In this document: one piece after another, positions 55,628-64,000 of the stretch
How positions within the stretch are numbered: position 1 is the stretch's first letter
Layout: every line of letters starts with the position of its first letter
From: Ideonella sp. MAG2
GTDB taxonomy: Bacteria > Pseudomonadota > Gammaproteobacteria > Burkholderiales > Burkholderiaceae_C
DNA: 64,000 nucleotides
NCBI GenBank assembly: GCA_004359425.1
Contig: PTEU01000001.1
Span: 1,960,098 to 2,024,097 of the forward strand
Direction of reading: 5' to 3'
Notes under the pieces: model-generated
The model's database searches: none
What the model saw: the letters and a program-made list of their open reading frames with translations, nothing else
What the model was told of the DNA's origin: nothing
Translations under genes and position numbers: made by a program

Positions 55628-56809
55628 TCAGAGCCCGGCCGCGGCGCGCAAGGAGGCTGCCTTGTCCGTTCTCTCCCACGTGAACTCGGGCTCTTCGCGC
55701 CCAAAGTGCCCGTACGCAGCGGTCTTGCTGTAGATGGGGCGCAGCAGGTCCAGCATCTGGATGATGCCCTTGGGGCGCAGGTCGAAGTGGGCTTGCACCA
55801 ACTCGGCGATCTTGTCGTCGGGGATGACGCCGGTGCCTTCGGTGTAGACCGTCACATTCATGGGGCGGGCCACGCCGATGGCATAGGCGACCTGGATCTG
55901 GCACTGCTTGGCCAAACCGGCAGCGACGATGTTCTTGGCCACATAGCGGGCGGCATAGGCCGCCGAGCGGTCGACCTTGGATGGGTCTTTGCCGGAGAAG
56001 GCGCCACCACCGTGCGGGCAAGCGCCGCCGTAGGTGTCGACGATGATCTTGCGGCCGGTCAGGCCGCAGTCACCCTGCGGGCCGCCAATCACAAAGCGGC
56101 CGGTGGGGTTGATCAGGTACTTGGTGTCCTGCAGCCACTCTTTGGGCAGCACAGGCTTGATGATCTCTTCGATGATGGCCTCAGTGAAGCTGGCCTTCAT
56201 CTTGGTGGCGGTTTCGCTTTGGTCGGGGCTGTGCTGGGTGGACAGCACCACGGTGTCGATGCTGTGCGGCTTACCGTCCACATAGCGCATGGTCACCTGG
56301 CTCTTGGCGTCGGGGCGCAGAAACGGCAGGCGGCCGTCTTTGCGCAATTGCGCCTGGCGCTCCACCAAGCGGTGGGCGTAGTAGATAGGCGCGGGCATCA
56401 GCTCGGGCGTCTCATCACAGGCGTAGCCGAACATCAGGCCTTGGTCGCCAGCACCGATGTTGAGGTGGTCGTCGGACGCATGGTCCACGCCTTGGGCGAT
56501 GTCGTTGGACTGCTTGTCATAGCAGACCATGACGGCGCAGCCCTTGTAGTCAATGCCGTACTCGGTGTTGTCGTAGCCGATGCGCTTGATGGTGTCGCGG
56601 GCGACTTGGATGTAGTCGACGTGCGCGTTGGTGGTGATCTCACCGGCCAGCACCACCAAGCCAGTGTTGGTCAGGGTTTCGGCGGCCACGCGGCTGCGCG
56701 GGTCTTGCTGGAAGATGGCGTCCAGGATCGCGTCGGAGATCTGGTCCGCCACTTTGTCGGGGTGGCCTTCAGAGACAGACTCTGAGGTGAAAAGAAAGTC
56801 GGTAGGCAT
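55628..56809 (-). CDS. metK: S-adenosylmethionine synthetase
   Basis: 393 residues from the ATG at 56809 ([20 protein letters not shown]). Signatures are [12 protein letters not shown], the [16 protein letters not shown] loop and [13 protein letters not shown]. It is complete and highly conserved, so it is the main housekeeping copy. Its place between two glycan blocks suggests the surface locus was inserted around a core gene; methyltransferases encoded nearby use its product. Confidence 0.98.
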   Translation of the reverse strand: MPTDFLFTSESVSEGHPDKVADQISDAILDAIFQQDPRSRVAAETLTNTGLVVLAGEITTNAHVDYIQVARDTIKRIGYDNTEYGIDYKGCAVMVCYDKQSNDIAQGVDHASDDHLNIGAGDQGLMFGYACDETPELMPAPIYYAHRLVERQAQLRKDGRLPFLRPDAKSQVTMRYVDGKPHSIDTVVLSTQHSPDQSETATKMKASFTEAIIEEIIKPVLPKEWLQDTKYLINPTGRFVIGGPQGDCGLTGRKIIVDTYGGACPHGGGAFSGKDPSKVDRSAAYAARYVAKNIVAAGLAKQCQIQVAYAIGVARPMNVTVYTEGTGVIPDDKIAELVQAHFDLRPKGIIQMLDLLRPIYSKTAAYGHFGREEPEFTWERTDKAASLRAAAGL

Positions 56810-56918
56810 ATTTGATACAGGGTCCGCGATGAGAGTCAGAGGCACCAAGTGAGCTCGCAGAGTACCGCGAACTAGACGGCAAACCGACCAAAATGTCGGC
56901 AGCTACCTCGCAATTTAA

Positions 56919-58484
56919 CTAAAGCATTCTAGTCGTTTGACTCTCACCAGATGAGAATTCCCTCACCACTGCTGCAAGCCAATCGCGAACCAACTGGTCC
57001 GAGCAAATGGAACTCATGCCGCCCAAGCCTTCAAGCATGGCTTCTTGAGCTTGCAACTCTTGTGCTTGGAGCAGCGCCAACCGAATGGCAGGAAATGGCG
57101 TCGCCAAGGTGGTATCCGCATCCGCCAAGAGCTCTTCATACAGCTTCTCGCCTGGCCGCAGCCCGGTAAAGCGGATGCCCACGTCGTCCTCTCGCAACCC
57201 CATCACATTGGTCGGGTTGACGGCTTTGTCCGTGCTGATCAGCACGAATCGCCCCACACCATGTTGAGCGGCCGCCCGGCAGGCGTTGTAAGTGCCCAGC
57301 GCGTTATTGCGCAGGCAGGCGGCAGCGTTGTGGTCCTCCATCAAGGGCACATGCTTGTAGGCCGCTGCATGGAAGACCACATGCGGCTGGACCTGCGACA
57401 TGGTGTGGCTGAGGTGTGCCAAGTCTTTGACATCACCGATGATGCGCACCAGGGGGATGTGGGGATAGGTCTCGCCTAGCGCTTGCTCAATGGCATAGAG
57501 CGCGTACTCGCTCAGCTCATAGAGCACGATGCGCTGCGGGCCGTAGCGCGCCACCTGTCGGCAAAGTTCAGACCCAATGGAGCCACCCGCACCGGTGATC
57601 AGCACGACCTTGCCGCTCAGGCAGTCGGCAATACCCCCTTCGTCCAGCATCACAGGCTCACGGCCCAGCAAGTCTTCGGGCTCGATGTCCCGAACTTGGT
57701 TCACGGAGCTCCCTGCTTGCAACTCGTCGTGGCTGGGCACGGTCAGCACTGGGCAGCCGGTGGCCGAAGCCAACTCCAAAGCGCGCTTGCGCTGGCTGGG
57801 TGTGGCCCCGGGCATGGCCACAATCACATGGGTGATGCCATGCACCGACACCCAATGCGGCGCTTGGCTCAGGTCTCCCAGCACCGGAATGCCCGCAATG
57901 CGGCCACCTTGCTTGCCAGGGGCATCATCTAAAAAGCCCACCACCACCCAGCCCTGGCTGTGCTGAATGCCGGCCACCAAGAGCCGCCCGGCATCACCAG
58001 CGCCCAAGACCAAGGCCCGCCGCTGCTCCTGGGCGCTGCCGCTGATCTGGCGGCGCATGTGCTCGTACAACATGCGGTAGCCCATGCGCATCATGGCCAG
58101 GCCCATCAAGGTGAACAGAGGGTGCAGTGCCAACACAGCGCGAGGCACCTGCTGCAGCTGCAGCATCAGCACCGCCGTGGCGCTGATCAAGCCCGCCCCG
58201 GTGCAGACCAGCGCCAGCCGCTTGATCTCGCCAAACCCCGAGAACCGCCACATGCCCTGCGGCACTTTCAGAGCCGCCAAGCCCAGGCCGTAGACCAGCA
58301 CCACGCCGCACAGCACCCATGCGTCATAACTCGGCCGCGCCGAGAACCAACGCTCAAAGCCCAGCCGGAACAGATAGGTGGCTTGCCAAGCCAGCACCAC
58401 CATCAACGCGTCCAGCAGCAAGGCCAAGCGCTCCCGATGAGGGCGCACACGGGTCAACAGGGTGTCAAGGTCAAGCCAATTCAT
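56919..58484 (-). CDS. CapD/PglF/WbpM-like NDP-sugar 4,6-dehydratase with internal deletion
   Basis: 521 residues. It has four N-terminal membrane segments, then a first Rossmann domain (ALVLGAGDAGRLLVAGI, about 157-173) and a second with GAGGSIGSELCRQ (298-310), AAAYKHVPLME and the STDKA motif (418-422). After NPTNVMG (residue 429) it jumps to LREDDVGIRFTGLRPGEKLY, which belongs about 110 residues later. The catalytic Lys (normally MGATKR) and the RFGNVLGS and TRYFM regions are lost. The frame is kept. The intact enzyme would make the 4-keto sugar for PglE-like amination. Confidence 0.88.
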   Translation of the reverse strand: MNWLDLDTLLTRVRPHRERLALLLDALMVVLAWQATYLFRLGFERWFSARPSYDAWVLCGVVLVYGLGLAALKVPQGMWRFSGFGEIKRLALVCTGAGLISATAVLMLQLQQVPRAVLALHPLFTLMGLAMMRMGYRMLYEHMRRQISGSAQEQRRALVLGAGDAGRLLVAGIQHSQGWVVVGFLDDAPGKQGGRIAGIPVLGDLSQAPHWVSVHGITHVIVAMPGATPSQRKRALELASATGCPVLTVPSHDELQAGSSVNQVRDIEPEDLLGREPVMLDEGGIADCLSGKVVLITGAGGSIGSELCRQVARYGPQRIVLYELSEYALYAIEQALGETYPHIPLVRIIGDVKDLAHLSHTMSQVQPHVVFHAAAYKHVPLMEDHNAAACLRNNALGTYNACRAAAQHGVGRFVLISTDKAVNPTNVMGLREDDVGIRFTGLRPGEKLYEELLADADTTLATPFPAIRLALLQAQELQAQEAMLEGLGGMSSICSDQLVRDWLAAVVREFSSGESQTTRML

Positions 58485-58604
58485 GGTGTGCGAATTGTCG
58501 CAGCACTCCTTTGCCCTCCGCAGGCTTCAGCAAGGCGAGTACCATCGTGCCCAAGGCTCCTGCCAAAGGCCCGAGCGCATAGACCCTCTGTGGAGATTTT
58601 GACC

Positions 58605-59192
58605 ATGGCGAACGCCCTCAAACGCAGCAGTATGACCCCGCAAGAGTACCTAGCTTGGGAAGCACAACAGCCCGTGCGCCACGATTTTGTGGGCGGCGAG
58701 GTCTATGCCATGGCTGGCGCGGAAGATCGACATGTCACCGTCACGCTGAACCTCGCCATGGCATTGCGTCAGCACTTAGCGGGTAGCCCATGCAAAACCT
58801 ATGTGACGGACATGAAGCTTCAGTCACAAGATGCCAGTGCCTATTTCTACCCAGATGTCATGGTCACTTGCAGTGCAGCAGACCGTCAACAGCCATTGAT
58901 CAAGGCCGAGCCCAGCTTGGTAGTGGAGGTTCTCTCCGCCAGCACGGCCGCTTACGACCGGGGTGAAAAATTTGCCCACTATCGTGCCATTCCAAGTCTC
59001 CAGGAAGTGGCTTTCGTAGACATCGATGCGCGGCGCACCGATGTCTATCGCAAAGGGGTCGATGGGCTGTGGGTGCTACACCCCTTTGGGCCGGCTGAGA
59101 CCGTGCTGTTCAAGTCCGTGGACTTGAGCTTATCCGCCGAGAAACTGTTTGAAGATGTAGAAGAGCGAGCCACCGAATCACCGGCAGGCTGA
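58605..59192 (+). CDS. Uma2-family (DUF820) putative endonuclease
   Basis: 195 residues from the ATG at 58605. Uma2 pattern: MTPQEYLAWEAQQPVRHDFV, then FYPDVMVTC and PSLVVEVLSAS giving the Asp and Glu of a PD-(D/E)xK nuclease fold, and DRGEKFAHYRAIPSLQEVAF. These proteins are abundant in cyanobacteria and scattered in other bacteria, with no settled function. It stands alone on the plus strand among minus-strand glycan genes, its stop 1 bp from the stop of the next gene. Confidence 0.88.
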   Translation: MANALKRSSMTPQEYLAWEAQQPVRHDFVGGEVYAMAGAEDRHVTVTLNLAMALRQHLAGSPCKTYVTDMKLQSQDASAYFYPDVMVTCSAADRQQPLIKAEPSLVVEVLSASTAAYDRGEKFAHYRAIPSLQEVAFVDIDARRTDVYRKGVDGLWVLHPFGPAETVLFKSVDLSLSAEKLFEDVEERATESPAG

Positions 59193-59193
59193 C

Positions 59194-59781
59194 TCACAGC
59201 ACCCGCAGAGTCTGCAGGATCACCCCCAGGTCACGCCACACGGTCGCTCGCTGAATGTAGTCTGCTGAGAGTTGCAGCTTTTGAGGCAGCACCTCCTCGA
59301 CGTAAGTCCGCTCTGGGTCGGCAGACGCAGCGAGCAACTCGCTTTCATGACGAAAGCTGAGCGAGGCCGGATCGGTGATGCCTGGCCGCACTGACAGCAC
59401 CACCTCGCGCAACTCAGCCGGATACAAAGCAACGTAACGCGGAACTTCAGGTCGAGGCCCCACCAAGCTCATCTCGCCACGCAACACGTCCAGCAATTGC
59501 GGCAACTCATCGACTTTACTCGCACGCAGCCACTGGCCAGAAAGTGTGATGCGTGGGTCGGCCCCGATGGTGATCTGCAGCCCCAGGCTGGGCGCATCGA
59601 CCCGCATGGTGCGGAACTTGTGAATGCGAAACAGGCGCCCACCTCGGCCCACACGTTCCTGCCTGAAGAACACAGGCCCCGGTGAATCGAGTTTGATCCA
59701 AACAGCCACGAGCACGCCGGGCACCAGCAACACCGCCAAGCCGAGCATGGCGCACAGCACATCCAGCGCACGCTTGAGCAT
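59194..59781 (-). CDS. PglC-like undecaprenyl-phosphate sugar phosphotransferase
   Basis: 195 residues, the minimal form of the family. One N-terminal membrane hairpin (LCAMLGLAVLLVPGVLVAVWI) is followed by FFRQERVGRGGRLFRIHKFRTM, RASKVDELPQLLDVLRG and MSLVGPRPEVPRYV. With the CapD/PglF-like and PglE-like genes beside it, the likely donor is UDP-bacillosamine or a related sugar. It is the second initiating transferase in the window. Confidence 0.9.
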   Translation of the reverse strand: MLKRALDVLCAMLGLAVLLVPGVLVAVWIKLDSPGPVFFRQERVGRGGRLFRIHKFRTMRVDAPSLGLQITIGADPRITLSGQWLRASKVDELPQLLDVLRGEMSLVGPRPEVPRYVALYPAELREVVLSVRPGITDPASLSFRHESELLAASADPERTYVEEVLPQKLQLSADYIQRATVWRDLGVILQTLRVL

Positions 59782-59792
59782 ATGCCCCGACC

Positions 59793-60962
59793 TCAGCCCG
59801 CCAAAGCTCGACGCAGCGCCTTCGCAACACGCGTCACGTCGTCCACGCTCATGCGGGTGTAAAGCGGCAGGCTGAGCATCTGCTCATAGGCCCGCTGGCT
59901 GTGCGGGAAGTCCTCAGCACGGAGCTCGTAGCAGGACTTCCAGTATGGGTGCTGGTGCAAAGGGATGTAATGAACGCTGCAACCAATGCCTGCCGCATAG
60001 AGCGCCTCAATCAGCGCATCCCGCTGCAGGGCAGCCTCAGGTTTTAGACGCAGCACATACAGGTGCCAGGAGTGCAGCTCCCCAGCCTGGGCTGCAGGCG
60101 GCAAGACCACCGGCAGGTCCGCCAAGGCCTCGCTATAGGCTTGGGCCAGCGCCGCGCGTTGAACCCGGAACGGACGCGCCCGCTTGAGCTGATGAATCCC
60201 CAGCGCCGCCGCGATGTCCGTCAGGTTGTACTTGAACCCCGGCGCCACGATCTCGTAGTACCAACTCGGCACTTTGGCAGTGAAGCGGTCAAAGGCGTCG
60301 CGGTTGATGCCATGCAGGCGCATGACCTTGGCGCGGGCGGCCAAGTCTGCGTTGCGGGTGACCAGCATGCCGCCTTCACCGGTGGTGATGGTTTTGTTGG
60401 CATAGAAACTGAACACCGTGGCGTCGCTGGCCAAGGTGCCGATCATCTGGCCGGCATGCGTGGTAGGCAGGGCGTGGGCAGCGTCTTCCACCACCTTCAG
60501 GCCGTGGCGCTGGGCGATGTCCAAGATGGCCGTCATGTCGGCCGCCAGGCCCGCATAGTGCACGGGAATGATGCACTTGGTGCGTGGCGTGATAGCCGCC
60601 TCAATGGCCGCGGGTGAAATGTTCAGCGTGGCGGGGTCAATGTCCACCAACTTCACGTCCGCCCCCAAGTAACGCACCACTTCAGCGGTGGCGGTGAAGG
60701 TGTGGGTGGTGGTGATGACTTCGTCCCCCGGCCCGATGTTCAAGGCTTCGAGCGCCAGGTGCAGGCCAGCCGTGGCGGAGTTGACGGCAATGCAGTGCAG
60801 GGACTCATCGCCCAAGAAGGCGGCAAAGTCAGCTTCAAAGCGCTTGGCCTTGGGGCCGGTGGTGACCCAGCCCGAGCGCAGGGTGTCCACCACCTCGGCA
60901 ATTTCTTCCTCACCGATCTCAGGCAAGGCAAAGGGCAGGAAGGGGAGCTTGTCGGTACTCAT
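59793..60962 (-). CDS. DegT/DnrJ sugar aminotransferase (PglE-like role)
   Basis: 389 residues. [46 protein letters not shown] and the PLP Lys in [17 protein letters not shown] place it in the sugar aminotransferase family. By position it aminates the 4-keto sugar produced by the CapD/PglF-like dehydratase. Its ATG overlaps the next upstream gene's stop by 4 bp. Confidence 0.85.
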   Translation of the reverse strand: MSTDKLPFLPFALPEIGEEEIAEVVDTLRSGWVTTGPKAKRFEADFAAFLGDESLHCIAVNSATAGLHLALEALNIGPGDEVITTTHTFTATAEVVRYLGADVKLVDIDPATLNISPAAIEAAITPRTKCIIPVHYAGLAADMTAILDIAQRHGLKVVEDAAHALPTTHAGQMIGTLASDATVFSFYANKTITTGEGGMLVTRNADLAARAKVMRLHGINRDAFDRFTAKVPSWYYEIVAPGFKYNLTDIAAALGIHQLKRARPFRVQRAALAQAYSEALADLPVVLPPAAQAGELHSWHLYVLRLKPEAALQRDALIEALYAAGIGCSVHYIPLHQHPYWKSCYELRAEDFPHSQRAYEQMLSLPLYTRMSVDDVTRVAKALRRALAG

Positions 60963-61930
60963 GACTTTTGAATCCAGACCAGCCGGTGCGAACGCAGCAG
61001 CGGCAGGGCATTGAAGAGGTGATAAAGCGAAGGATGCAGGCGGCAGACGCGGCGCGCGATCGGCGGCGCCAAGGTCAGGCGCTGGGCCTTCAAGCGCCCT
61101 TGCGGGAACAAGGCCTGCACACGGCTGAGCGGCACGCCGCGCACTTCGCGGTTGCGTGGATTGTCCATGCAGAAGTCATACCAGAGCACCGCGCCACCCG
61201 GCTTGAGCCACTGCCACATGGCTTGGGCCAGGCGCTCTTGGGTCTCGTCTTGCAGCAGCGAGGAGAACACCGTGGCTTGGAAAACGATGTCTTGGCTGGC
61301 GGGATCGGGCGCTGCGGCCCAATCATCCGGGGAGATGCCGTTGGGCACGATGTGCAGCTTGCGCAGGTCCAGCCCGCGCGAGGCCATGTAGTCGTGCACT
61401 TTGGGAAGCATGGAGACCACCACATCCGCATCGCGGTAGGCGGTCTTCTCGGCCCAGCCACACAGCAGCGCAAAAGGGTGATGGGGCGACATGCCTGAGA
61501 GCTCAATGGGCGAGAGCGGCCAAAGGTCATGCACCTCAAAGACCAGCTTGGCCTTGGCCATGCGCGCCAAGCGGCGTGCGACCCAAATGTCCATGGGATA
61601 GGTGCTGGAGGCAATCACCACTTGCGGCGCCACCTCGGCCACGATACGCGCATTGGCCGCCCACAGCGCCCGTTGAAACGCCCAGATGTTCTTCACCCGC
61701 CCCAGGCCATTGCCCTGGTAGGGCGGTGAGGCAAACCACTCGTACTCAATGCCATCGATCAGCTCGACGCCCAACTGCTGCGGCTGCCGCGAGCGGACAT
61801 GCGAAAAATCGGCGGCCAAGGTGCGCACCCGGTGGCCCGCACGCACCCATTCGCGCGCCAAGTAGTAAGGCCGGTACTCCATGCCGTGGCGTGGCGAGCC
61901 CGCATAGTGGTTGAGATAGAGGATGTTCAT
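60959..61930 (-). CDS. Chimera: N-half of a GT4 glycosyltransferase joined to C-half of a methyltransferase
   Basis: 323 residues. Residues 1-206 are the acceptor-side half of a WbuB-like GT4 enzyme ([41 protein letters not shown]). From about residue 211 the sequence is that of a class I SAM methyltransferase C-terminus ([47 protein letters not shown]). The GT4 donor-binding half and the methyltransferase SAM motif are both missing. The junction lies near 61295-61315 and keeps frame. Neither activity is expected from the product. Confidence 0.8.
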   Translation of the reverse strand: MNILYLNHYAGSPRHGMEYRPYYLAREWVRAGHRVRTLAADFSHVRSRQPQQLGVELIDGIEYEWFASPPYQGNGLGRVKNIWAFQRALWAANARIVAEVAPQVVIASSTYPMDIWVARRLARMAKAKLVFEVHDLWPLSPIELSGMSPHHPFALLCGWAEKTAYRDADVVVSMLPKVHDYMASRGLDLRKLHIVPNGISPDDWAAAPDPASQDIVFQATVFSSLLQDETQERLAQAMWQWLKPGGAVLWYDFCMDNPRNREVRGVPLSRVQALFPQGRLKAQRLTLAPPIARRVCRLHPSLYHLFNALPLLRSHRLVWIQKS

Positions 61931-62994
61931 GTCAGGGCTTGCAATCGCTGCACATAAGCCGCCACGGCTTGAGGGAACAGCGCATGCTCGGCCACCCAGC
62001 GGTGCAGTCCCAGGCTGATCTCATCCCCTCGCAGCGCCAAGGGCTGCAGCTTGCTCGGCGACAGCAGGGCCGCCGCGCCCATGATCAGCCCATTGACGCC
62101 GTCCTGCACCAGTTCCCGGTTGGCCGGTAGATCCGACAAGATGGGAATGGCGCCATGGGCCATGGCTTCGAGCACCGAGACCGACACGGAGTCACTCTGC
62201 GGCAGGCTCAGATACCAGCGGGCTTGCGCGTAGAAGCGGGCTTGCTCCGCTGCAGACAGCCGCCCCACAAACTGCACGCGCTCACCCAGCCCTGCCTGGG
62301 CGGCCTGGGCTTGCAGGGCTGCCGCCAGAGAGCCGCTGTTGGCCACCACCAAGCGGGCCTCGGGCCACTGCGCAGCCAAGTGGGCAAACACGGCCAGCAC
62401 CCGCTCGGGCGCATAGATGGGCTCCAAGCCCCGGTTGGCAAAGAACAAGGCCTCGTCCTTTTGACCAGGCATGGGGGCTGGGGGCATCTGCTCCAGCCCA
62501 AAGGGAAAGGTCATCACCTCGCCCGCCCCCAAGGCCTGCATGCGCAAGGTCATGTGGGCCGAGTCACTGGTGGACAAGGCACAGGCCCGCAGCACCCGCC
62601 CGGTGACCCAACGCATCAGCGCACTGCGCTGCGGCGTCACCAAGATGTCCGACCCCCAGGCCGAGCCCACCAGGCGGGCTTTGACGCCACAGCGCAAGGC
62701 CAGCCAGGCCAGCGTGCCATGGGAGCTGAGGTAATGAGGCGCCAGCCAATCCGGCTGCGCGCCTTTGAGCCAACGCACCACCGTGGGCAGGGCGCGCAGC
62801 AGGCCCACATTGCCACCTTCAAAGTTCGGCTGCGTACCCAAGGCCAGGCGCTGGGCGCTGGGGATGAGCTCATCAAAGCCCGGCGCAAAGCCACGGCTAG
62901 AGAGCGCCCACAAATCAACCTGGCCCCGCAAGGCGCGGGCCCACTTCAGCAGGTGCGGGCTGTCGCCATCGCCCATCAAAACCAGCCGCAACAT
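61927..62994 (-). CDS. Glycosyltransferase family 4
   Basis: 355 residues from the ATG at 62994 (MLRLVLMGDGDSPHLLKWAR). Donor-domain motifs are FFANRGLEPIYAPERVLAVF, VQFVGRLSAAEQARFYAQA and LPQSDSVSVSVLEAMAHGAI, with NRELVQDGVNGL. It adds a sugar in the second glycan pathway. It overlaps the chimera gene by 4 bp. Donor and linkage are unknown. Confidence 0.87.
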   Translation of the reverse strand: MLRLVLMGDGDSPHLLKWARALRGQVDLWALSSRGFAPGFDELIPSAQRLALGTQPNFEGGNVGLLRALPTVVRWLKGAQPDWLAPHYLSSHGTLAWLALRCGVKARLVGSAWGSDILVTPQRSALMRWVTGRVLRACALSTSDSAHMTLRMQALGAGEVMTFPFGLEQMPPAPMPGQKDEALFFANRGLEPIYAPERVLAVFAHLAAQWPEARLVVANSGSLAAALQAQAAQAGLGERVQFVGRLSAAEQARFYAQARWYLSLPQSDSVSVSVLEAMAHGAIPILSDLPANRELVQDGVNGLIMGAAALLSPSKLQPLALRGDEISLGLHRWVAEHALFPQAVAAYVQRLQALT

Positions 62995-62996
62995 AC

Positions 62997-63626
62997 TCAG
63001 CGCGGCCCTGCGTCGCTCAAGGGTCCGGCCCAGGCTTCGCGCAGTGGCGCCAGGTCGGGGTAGCGCTGCAAGAGGCGCTCGTCGGCATGGCGGGTGTCGC
63101 CCACGATGCGTGCGGGCCGACCTTCCAGGATCGCAAAGTCCGGGTAGTCGCCGCGCACAAAGCTGCCCGCACACACCAGCGTGCCCTTGCCCAAGCGGGT
63201 GTTGGCTTCGATCAGCGAATGCGGGCCAATGAAACTGTAAGCGCCAATGTGAATAGGCCCGGCAATCCAGCCAGGGCGCGAGCCCAGGTGGGCTGGCCAC
63301 TCGGTATAGCCCTCGCCCAGCAGGCGCAGTGCCCGGTGCGAGCTGTGCGTCACGAGGCTGCAATGGCTGGTGATCTGTACCCCTTCGCCCAGGGCAATGC
63401 CGCCACTGGCCTCCAAGAAATTGAAGGGGCCGATGTAGACATGGTCCGCCAGGCTCAGGTGCTCGCGGTGCTCGATACACGCAGCGGGCGAAATGCGCGT
63501 GAAGGGCCTCAAGGCCGCGTCAGGCCCGCCCGAGCGCTCGCCAAACACCATGCGGTAGGCCCACGGGTGCCAGCACCCGCGGCGCACACGGTTGAACCAA
63601 GCTCTGAAGGCAGTGGAGATCTTCAC
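62997..63626 (-). CDS. Left-handed beta-helix acetyltransferase
   Basis: 209 residues from a GTG at 63626, whose GTGA overlaps the flippase stop. Repeats such as LADHVYIGPFNFLEASGG, AGPIHIGAYSFIGPHS and LGKGTLVCAGSFVRG, with the ending ILEGRPARIVG, indicate a hexapeptide acyltransferase that O- or N-acetylates a glycan residue. It lies 2 bp from the GT4 gene. Confidence 0.8.
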   Translation of the reverse strand: MKISTAFRAWFNRVRRGCWHPWAYRMVFGERSGGPDAALRPFTRISPAACIEHREHLSLADHVYIGPFNFLEASGGIALGEGVQITSHCSLVTHSSHRALRLLGEGYTEWPAHLGSRPGWIAGPIHIGAYSFIGPHSLIEANTRLGKGTLVCAGSFVRGDYPDFAILEGRPARIVGDTRHADERLLQRYPDLAPLREAWAGPLSDAGPR

Positions 63627-64000
63627 GGTGCCGATTGTCCGCCACTCGCGGCCTGCCCAGGCCAATGCAGCAGGCGCCAAAAGTAATAGCCAAAGTAAGC
63701 GCCCATGGCCAGAGACACCGCCCAGCCCGCCCCCACCAGCCCACCCCAGGCCAAACCCAGCGCCAGCGCCGCGGCAAACACGGCCTGCCCGACCAAAGCC
63801 AGCTTCAGCGCCCAGCCCTGCCCGCCCCAAGCCATGGTGACCACACCCAAGGGCGAAGCGACAAAGTGCAGCCCGATGTATGGGGCCAAGGCCCGCGCTA
63901 AGTCGCCAGCCGGGCGCCAAGGTGCGCCAAACGCCGCTTCAAAGGCCCAGGGGGCTGCCAGCATCAACAGCAGCGTCAGCCCCAAACCCAGCCCACCCAG
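63623..64000 (-). CDS. Polysaccharide flippase, C-terminal part (continues past right edge)
   Basis: About 126 residues are visible, with four hydrophobic segments (LTLLLMLAAPWAF, YIGLHFVASPLGVVTMAW, LALVGQAVFAAALALGLAWG, AVSLAMGAYFGYYFW). Composition and the APYIGLHFVASPLGVV stretch fit the last spans of Wzx-type oligosaccharide flippases. The start lies beyond 64000. It is probably the flippase of the second glycan pathway. Confidence 0.7.
   Translation of the reverse strand: MGGLGLGLTLLLMLAAPWAFEAAFGAPWRPAGDLARALAPYIGLHFVASPLGVVTMAWGGQGWALKLALVGQAVFAAALALGLAWGGLVGAGWAVSLAMGAYFGYYFWRLLHWPGQAASGGQSAP

Noticed and set aside
55548..56021. N-terminal extension of the membrane acyltransferase into metK
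   Set aside because: The added residues are the reverse complement of metK and lack family similarity; the acyltransferase family begins at the IRGIAILYVLAVH motif just after ATG 55547.

Overview
The window is from a GC-rich betaproteobacterium of the order Burkholderiales, most likely Comamonadaceae or a close relative. The evidence is the gene order yceD-rpmF-plsX-fabH-fabD-fabG-acpP-fabF-rpoE-rseA-rseB-mucD-lepA-lepB-DUF4845-rnc-era-pdxJ-acpS, all on the minus strand, and the style of the proteins. No rRNA, tRNA, CRISPR array or insertion sequence was seen.

Layout. Positions 1-2769 hold a two-component system (response regulator, then a membrane histidine kinase running off the left edge). 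Divergent from it is a two-gene unit of an SPFH/band-7 membrane protein and an SH3-like protein (2940-5743). Positions 5766-23419 are the conserved core block: ribosome rescue (arfB), AcpS, PdxJ, Era, RNase III, signal peptidase, LepA, the sigma-E regulon core and the fatty-acid/phospholipid genes. Maf, an RsmI-like methylase, a VanZ-like protein and a DEAD-box helicase follow (23461-26642). From 26785 to the right edge the window is a cell-surface glycan locus. It opens with rfbB, a Wza-like export protein, a Wzz-like protein, and an AT-richer island for GDP-perosamine (gmd, cupin, per). A minus-strand block (33779-48947) then carries an initiating transferase, glycosyltransferases, Wzx, Wzy and a complete-looking set for CMP-legionaminic acid through GDP-linked sugars, in the order known from Campylobacter (legB-legC-legG-legI-neuD-ptmE-ptmF-legF-ptmA). 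A plus-strand block (49360-54503) carries FkbH-like HAD, an acyl-carrier-protein remnant, a MaoC/SDR fusion, a double GNAT and a polysaccharide deacetylase. I read this as a module that makes and transfers an unusual acyl group. The last block (54519-64000) has a membrane acyltransferase, metK, a CapD/PglF-like dehydratase, an Uma2 protein, a PglC-like transferase, a PglE-like aminotransferase, glycosyltransferases, an acetyltransferase and a second flippase.

The most striking observation is five junctions at which a conserved protein stops mid-domain and continues as another protein, or as a later part of itself: era/recO (about 7480-7517), neuD/ptmE (43990/43991), fkbH/ACP (about 50980), an internal loss in the CapD-like gene (about 57198), and a glycosyltransferase/methyltransferase chimera (about 61300). 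The era junction also carries a 34-bp copy of upstream era sequence. Either this genome has had repeated short deletions or the assembly has; read mapping would decide. The best novel candidates are the FkbH/ACP/MaoC-SDR/GNAT module and a possible two-hairpin small RNA between mucD and lepA (12475-12540, minus).
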